Source of the DNA: Nitrospiraceae bacterium UBA2166
GTDB taxonomy: Bacteria > Nitrospirota > Nitrospiria > Nitrospirales > UBA2166
DNA length: 9,571 nt
Reading direction: 5' to 3'
Assembly: GCA_002328825.1 (NCBI GenBank)
Contig: DCWI01000004.1
Location: forward strand, 1-9,571
The notes below the pieces were generated by a model. It was not told the DNA's origin, searched no databases, and worked only from the letters and a program-made list of their open reading frames with translations. The position numbers were made by a program, and so were the translations under genes. Shown here in pieces: positions 5,941 through 9,571 of the stretch. Each line of letters starts with the position of its first letter. Positions within the stretch are counted from its first letter, which is position 1.

Positions 5941-7086
5941 CTAGTTGACCACTGTTACTTGAAACCCAAGTCCTTCTAGAGGTGTCACAAGGTTCAGATG
6001 CGTTGGGGGAACTTGAACTGTTGCTATTTGAAATTCGCGATGGGCAGGGTACTCTGAGCGAAGCTGATCGAACGCAGCCCAGCGCTCCTCGTCAACAAAA
6101 CTCCAAGTACGACGAAAAGTACAATCATCATCTCTGATATCATATACGGTATGAACAACGTGAGTGAGAGCATCGTGGATATCCATATCTGACGATATAG
6201 TAATATCGATACCACCAGCAAAAGATGCAAAGTTTTCAGAATTCCATTCCGCTCCATTACCAAGAAATTCACGCACCGCCTCATAGGCCATACGAGTTCC
6301 CGCCATCTTCCCGTCAATAGAATGACCAGCAATATGTGGAGTAGCTAATGTGACAGCACGAAGAAGGTCAGGCCGAACTGCAGGTTCGCCTTCAAAAACA
6401 TCCAGAATTGCCCCCGCAAGACGTTTTTCTTCCAATGCTTCAAGCAATGCAGAATTGTCAACCACCCCTCCCCTTGCCGTATTAATTAGTATCCCATGTG
6501 ACGGGATCAGCTTAAGATTTTCATCGTTCAGCAGATGATGTGTTGGGTCAGACCCGGTCGTGGTCATGGGAACATGGCAGGTGACTATATCACTCTCCGC
6601 AAGTAACGTCTGGAGATCAACAAAATTTTTCCATCCCGTTGTGCGCTGCAACGGAGGATCGTTTTCCAAAACCTCCATTCCCAACGCGCGCGCTTTCGTA
6701 ACAAGACGACTTCCCACCTGCCCTATACCAATCACACCTAGCGTTCGTCCTTGATAAAATGATGGTCCCAACGTAAGCAAGGCTGATATCACATATTCAG
6801 CAACAGAGTTTGCATTACTTCCAGAAGCGCTTACAACACCAATCCCACGCTCATGAAGATAGTTTAGATCAAGGTGATCTTCACCTGCAGAAGCATTGGC
6901 AACAAAACGAACAGATGTCCCATCAAGTAACTCTGGCCCAATCAGGGTAGTGGATCGAATGACCAGAATATCTGCATCACGAATGTGTTCTCGCGTAATG
7001 AGCCGTCCTAAAACACATTCAACATTTCCAAACGTCTCAAATGCCTGCTTTACGGATGGAATAATTGGATCGCCTACAATTTTCAT
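5941..7086 (-). CDS. pdxB: 4-phosphoerythronate dehydrogenase
   Basis: NAD-dependent oxidation of 4-phospho-D-erythronate, the second step of the DXP-dependent route to pyridoxal 5'-phosphate, in the cytoplasm. The protein has 381 residues (E. coli PdxB 378). It belongs to the D-2-hydroxyacid dehydrogenase fold: the NAD-binding GVIGIGQVGSRL motif is at 117-128, and the catalytic trio is Arg205 (NTARGGVVDN), Glu234 (FEGEP) and His251 (PHIAG). Their spacing is identical to Arg208, Glu237 and His254 of the E. coli enzyme. What separates it from SerA or other family members is the C-terminal PdxB dimerisation domain, seen here as HVVHTVYDIRDDD near residues 309-321 and a closing LGFQVTVVN. A small difference is AGEDHLD (67-73), where E. 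coli has AGTDHVD. AGGAG lies eight bases before the ATG, which overlaps the stop of the ABC transporter gene (ATGA), so the two are probably coupled. Confidence 0.94.
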   Translation of the reverse strand: MKIVGDPIIPSVKQAFETFGNVECVLGRLITREHIRDADILVIRSTTLIGPELLDGTSVRFVANASAGEDHLDLNYLHERGIGVVSASGSNANSVAEYVISALLTLGPSFYQGRTLGVIGIGQVGSRLVTKARALGMEVLENDPPLQRTTGWKNFVDLQTLLAESDIVTCHVPMTTTGSDPTHHLLNDENLKLIPSHGILINTARGGVVDNSALLEALEEKRLAGAILDVFEGEPAVRPDLLRAVTLATPHIAGHSIDGKMAGTRMAYEAVREFLGNGAEWNSENFASFAGGIDITISSDMDIHDALTHVVHTVYDIRDDDCTFRRTWSFVDEERWAAFDQLRSEYPAHREFQIATVQVPPTHLNLVTPLEGLGFQVTVVN

Positions 7087-8822
7087 TGAACTATCTCCTG
7101 CCTCTCGGCCACACCATACGCATACAACGACGCATAAATTCCATTGTAACGGATAAGCATATTATGGGAGCCCTCTTCAACAATTCTTCCCTTATCAACA
7201 ACAAGAATACGATCGACACGTTGAATTGAAGTTAGTCGATGTGCAACTACGATCACTGTTCGTCCAGCCATCTTACGAAATAACCCTTCATATACAGACA
7301 TTTCGGATTCATAATCTAATGCTGAGGTAGCCTCATCCAAAAGCAGTATTCGCGGATCCTTTACAAGAGCACGCGCAATAGCAATTCTCTGACGTTGGCC
7401 AGAAGACAAAGTCAATCCTTTTTCTCCAAGCACAGTATCGTACCCATTCGAAGATCGCTGAATAAACGCGTGCGCGTCTGCAATTTCACTCGCTGTAAGA
7501 ATCTGCTTATCTGTCGCCGATATATTTCCATACCGAATATTATCCCGAATAGTGCCCGCGAATAACATCGTTTCTTGTGGAACTAACGCAATCTGCCGAT
7601 ACAATTCCTCAATTCGCACGGTGCGAACATCATGACCATCAACAAATACTGCCCCTTCGTCAGGATCGTAGAATCGGTGAATAAGGTTGAGTACTGTGCT
7701 TTTTCCTCCACCAGTTGGCCCAACAATGGCAATAACTTCACCAGGGCACGCGACAAAAGACAACCCATGCAATATCAGTTGTTTTTCTCTGTAAGAAAAA
7801 TAAACATTGTACATTTCAATTTTTCCAGCAACGCACGGAAGCTCAAGCGCTCCGAAGGCATCTGTAATTTCAGGTTTGACCGCTAAAATTTCAAACACTC
7901 TTTCCATCGCGCCTTGAGCCTCCTTGAGTTTTGAAAAAAGCCTAGCCATGCTCCCAATAGGCCCAATCAAAATTCCTGCAAAGAGGATAAATGCAAATAG
8001 ATCCCCAGGTGTCATCATCCCGTTAACGACCTGACTCCCCCCATAAGAAAAAACTGCGGCTGCAGCTAAAACAGTCAGAAAGGTAATGAGCGGAATGAAA
8101 AGAGCAAGGATCATTGCTCGCCGCAACCCAAGAGCTATAGACTGAGAAAGCACGGTCGAAAATCGCTGTTGTTCAAAATCCCTCTGGACAAATGATTTAA
8201 CAACGCGAATGCTTGATACAACCTCTTCAACAATAACAGAGAGAGACGCTGCCTGATCTTGCATCCTAAGCGCTAAAGTCTTAAGTCGTGTCCCAAAGAA
8301 ACGCCCTATAATCACAAGAAGAGGAAGAAGTAAAAGAATAACAACACACAGTTTCCAATTCATATAGATAAGAAACGCTGATGCACCACATAAAATAACC
8401 ACATGTTTCGCAATATCTATCGGTGTTTCCGTAACTATCACTTGTATGGTTTCCACATCATTCATCAGACGAGAGATTAATTCCCCAGTTCGACGTGTTG
8501 AAAAAAAACTTAGTGAAAGACCGTGAAGATGCTGAAACACGTAACGTCTAACATCAGCAATAACATGTTGAGAAGTCCACGCTTGCAAATACAGATAACT
8601 ACCAGAAAGCACTGCTTGGATAAAAAAAAGACTAACCAACATAATGGTTGTTTGCATAACCATCGCACTATCACGATCGACGGTTAGCGCATCCCACAGT
8701 GGTGCGGTCAGCCTAATCAACCAGAGATTGATTCCAGACGTACTCATTACAAGCAATAAGGTAAATATAAAGTTCACACGGTAAGGGCGAAGGAATGGAA
8801 GCAATGGACGCAAGCTGAGCAC
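7083..8822 (-). CDS. ABC transporter half-molecule, MsbA-type exporter (permease fused to ATPase)
   Basis: An inner-membrane exporter subunit that should work as a homodimer, with a transmembrane domain (about residues 1-310, six predicted helices) followed by an ATPase domain. At 579 residues it is close to MsbA (582). ATPase motifs are complete: Walker A GPTGGGKST at 368-376, Q-loop Gln416 in LVPQETMLF, signature LSSGQ at 472-476, Walker B ILLLDE ending at Glu497, D-loop SALD at 500-503 and H-loop His528. The signature carries Ser instead of the first Gly of LSGGQ. Lipid A/lipid export (MsbA) or peptide/drug export are both possible; sequence and context do not choose, so no symbol is given. 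The GTG start at 8822 shares one base with the rluD stop and has AAGGAG 11 bases upstream, inside rluD. It is the middle gene of the rluD-exporter-pdxB cluster. Confidence 0.93.
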   Translation of the reverse strand: MLSLRPLLPFLRPYRVNFIFTLLLVMSTSGINLWLIRLTAPLWDALTVDRDSAMVMQTTIMLVSLFFIQAVLSGSYLYLQAWTSQHVIADVRRYVFQHLHGLSLSFFSTRRTGELISRLMNDVETIQVIVTETPIDIAKHVVILCGASAFLIYMNWKLCVVILLLLPLLVIIGRFFGTRLKTLALRMQDQAASLSVIVEEVVSSIRVVKSFVQRDFEQQRFSTVLSQSIALGLRRAMILALFIPLITFLTVLAAAAVFSYGGSQVVNGMMTPGDLFAFILFAGILIGPIGSMARLFSKLKEAQGAMERVFEILAVKPEITDAFGALELPCVAGKIEMYNVYFSYREKQLILHGLSFVACPGEVIAIVGPTGGGKSTVLNLIHRFYDPDEGAVFVDGHDVRTVRIEELYRQIALVPQETMLFAGTIRDNIRYGNISATDKQILTASEIADAHAFIQRSSNGYDTVLGEKGLTLSSGQRQRIAIARALVKDPRILLLDEATSALDYESEMSVYEGLFRKMAGRTVIVVAHRLTSIQRVDRILVVDKGRIVEEGSHNMLIRYNGIYASLYAYGVAERQEIVQ

Positions 8823-9571
8823 TACTGCTTTCTCTCCTTCAAGGAGACTGCGAGCCCCCTACACCGAGTAAGACACGCATTCATATCCTCTGGGATAGGA
8901 ACTTCATACTCACAATACTTGTGGTGGACCGGATGAACAAAGCCAAGGAGAGCCGCATGTAGCATGGGACGATCGAATGTTATTTTTTCTAAAACATTCA
9001 AGTGCCGGCTACCGTAGACGACATCACCAACAATTGGGTGACCGATCGATGAGAGATGAACTCGAATTTGATGTGTCCTTCCTGTTTCCGGACGAACTTC
9101 AAGAATTGTCACGACTTTACCAACGCGCTCAATAACCTGAAACTTCGTGACAGAAGTCCGAGGTTTTGCTGTACGCGCCGACATTTTTTTGCGTTCCTTC
9201 ATATCACGCCCAATTGGAAGATCAATGGTTCCGTGTGATTTTTTAATAGTTCCCATCACCACAGCCCGATACACACGAGTAATTGAATGAGACTTGAACT
9301 GCTTTGCAAGCAGTTGATGTGCGCTATCAGTTTTGGCAACCACCATGACACCTGAAGTCCCCTTATCCAATCGATGAACCAAACCAGGGCGCTCACGCCC
9401 TCCAATGGATGAAAGACTTCCCAAATGACCTAGTAGTGCATTAACTAAAGTACCTGTCCAATTTCCCGGCGCTGGATGTACAACGATTCCAGCAGCTTTA
9501 TTGAGGACCACCACAACTTCATCTTCATACAGAATATCGAGAGGAATCGCTTCTGCCCGAATTTCAATTGG
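8822..9571 (-). CDS. rluD: Ribosomal large-subunit pseudouridine synthase, RluD type (partial, N-terminus beyond the window)
   Basis: Converts specific uridines of 23S rRNA to pseudouridine (in E. coli RluD, positions 1911, 1915 and 1917 of helix 69). The 249 visible residues hold the catalytic domain. Near the start are YEDE and LNKAAGIVVHPAPGN (motif I region). Then come GLVHRLDKGTSG with the catalytic Asp (visible residue 69, codon at 9365-9367), the VYRAVVMG strand, RPETGRTHQIRVHL, and HPIVGDVVYG. The open reading frame runs unbroken to the window edge, so the GTG at 9514 is internal; a conserved strand lies upstream of it. An N-terminal S4 RNA-binding domain, usual in RluD, would lie outside the window and cannot be checked. 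The related RluA and RluC are possible, but the VVHPAPGN motif favours RluD. The gene runs directly into the exporter gene. Confidence 0.92.
   Translation of the reverse strand, partial: PIEIRAEAIPLDILYEDEVVVVLNKAAGIVVHPAPGNWTGTLVNALLGHLGSLSSIGGRERPGLVHRLDKGTSGVMVVAKTDSAHQLLAKQFKSHSITRVYRAVVMGTIKKSHGTIDLPIGRDMKERKKMSARTAKPRTSVTKFQVIERVGKVVTILEVRPETGRTHQIRVHLSSIGHPIVGDVVYGSRHLNVLEKITFDRPMLHAALLGFVHPVHHKYCEYEVPIPEDMNACLTRCRGLAVSLKERKQ

Noticed and set aside
5913..5948. Inverted repeat TCAACTA...TAGTTGA between the oxidoreductase and pdxB stops, considered as a shared terminator
   Set aside because: The arms are only 7 bp and A/T-rich, the loop is 22 nt, and no T-tract follows on either strand. 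The right arm also overlaps the pdxB stop.
6350..7156. Plus-strand open frames opposite pdxB
   Set aside because: Their low-complexity Arg/Ser-rich products are typical of the antisense of a real gene, and pdxB is unambiguous on the other strand.
9056..9514. Open frame on the plus strand opposite rluD, and GTG 9514 as the rluD start
   Set aside because: The plus-strand frame is a shadow. The rluD frame stays open to the window edge with conserved sequence upstream of 9514, so that GTG is internal.

Overview
The window is a 9.6 kb stretch of ordinary-looking bacterial chromosome with eight genes: seven complete and one cut by the right edge. A Gram-negative host is suggested by a periplasmic-type protein with a Sec signal peptide, an MsbA-type ABC half-transporter, a dTDP-rhamnose epimerase (usual in LPS or capsule synthesis) and PdxB, the marker of the DXP-dependent vitamin B6 pathway. 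I cannot assign a phylum from the sequence alone. Starts are mixed (ATG and GTG, possibly TTG). No tRNA, rRNA, CRISPR array, insertion sequence or phage gene is visible.

Left part (1-1312): an unrecognised exported protein (122-784, +) converges on and overlaps by 32 bp an FxsA-family inner-membrane protein (753-1154, -). A divergent intergenic region of about 160 bp follows.

Centre-left (1313-3459): a 113-residue protein of unknown function overlaps the GTG start of glgC (ADP-glucose pyrophosphorylase) by 13 nt, so the two are probably translationally coupled. glgC converges on rmlC (-) with only 24 bp between the stop codons. The glgC product makes ADP-glucose for glycogen or other alpha-glucan. 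RmlC acts in dTDP-L-rhamnose synthesis, but its usual partners rmlA, rmlB and rmlD are not here.

Centre (3460-5889): a 237-bp divergent intergenic region holds a 10-bp palindrome and a possible promoter lying directly against the next start. It precedes a large molybdopterin oxidoreductase of the FdhF/YdeP family, which has no electron-transfer partner gene beside it.

Right part (5941-9571, all -): rluD (partial), an ABC exporter and pdxB form a tight cluster. rluD and the exporter gene share one base; the exporter gene and pdxB overlap as ATGA. They are almost certainly one transcript, although rRNA modification, export and B6 synthesis have no obvious common role.

I see no clear novel multi-gene system. 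The best leads are the unknown protein coupled to glgC, the unknown exported protein at the left, and the orphan YdeP-type enzyme with its compact promoter region.
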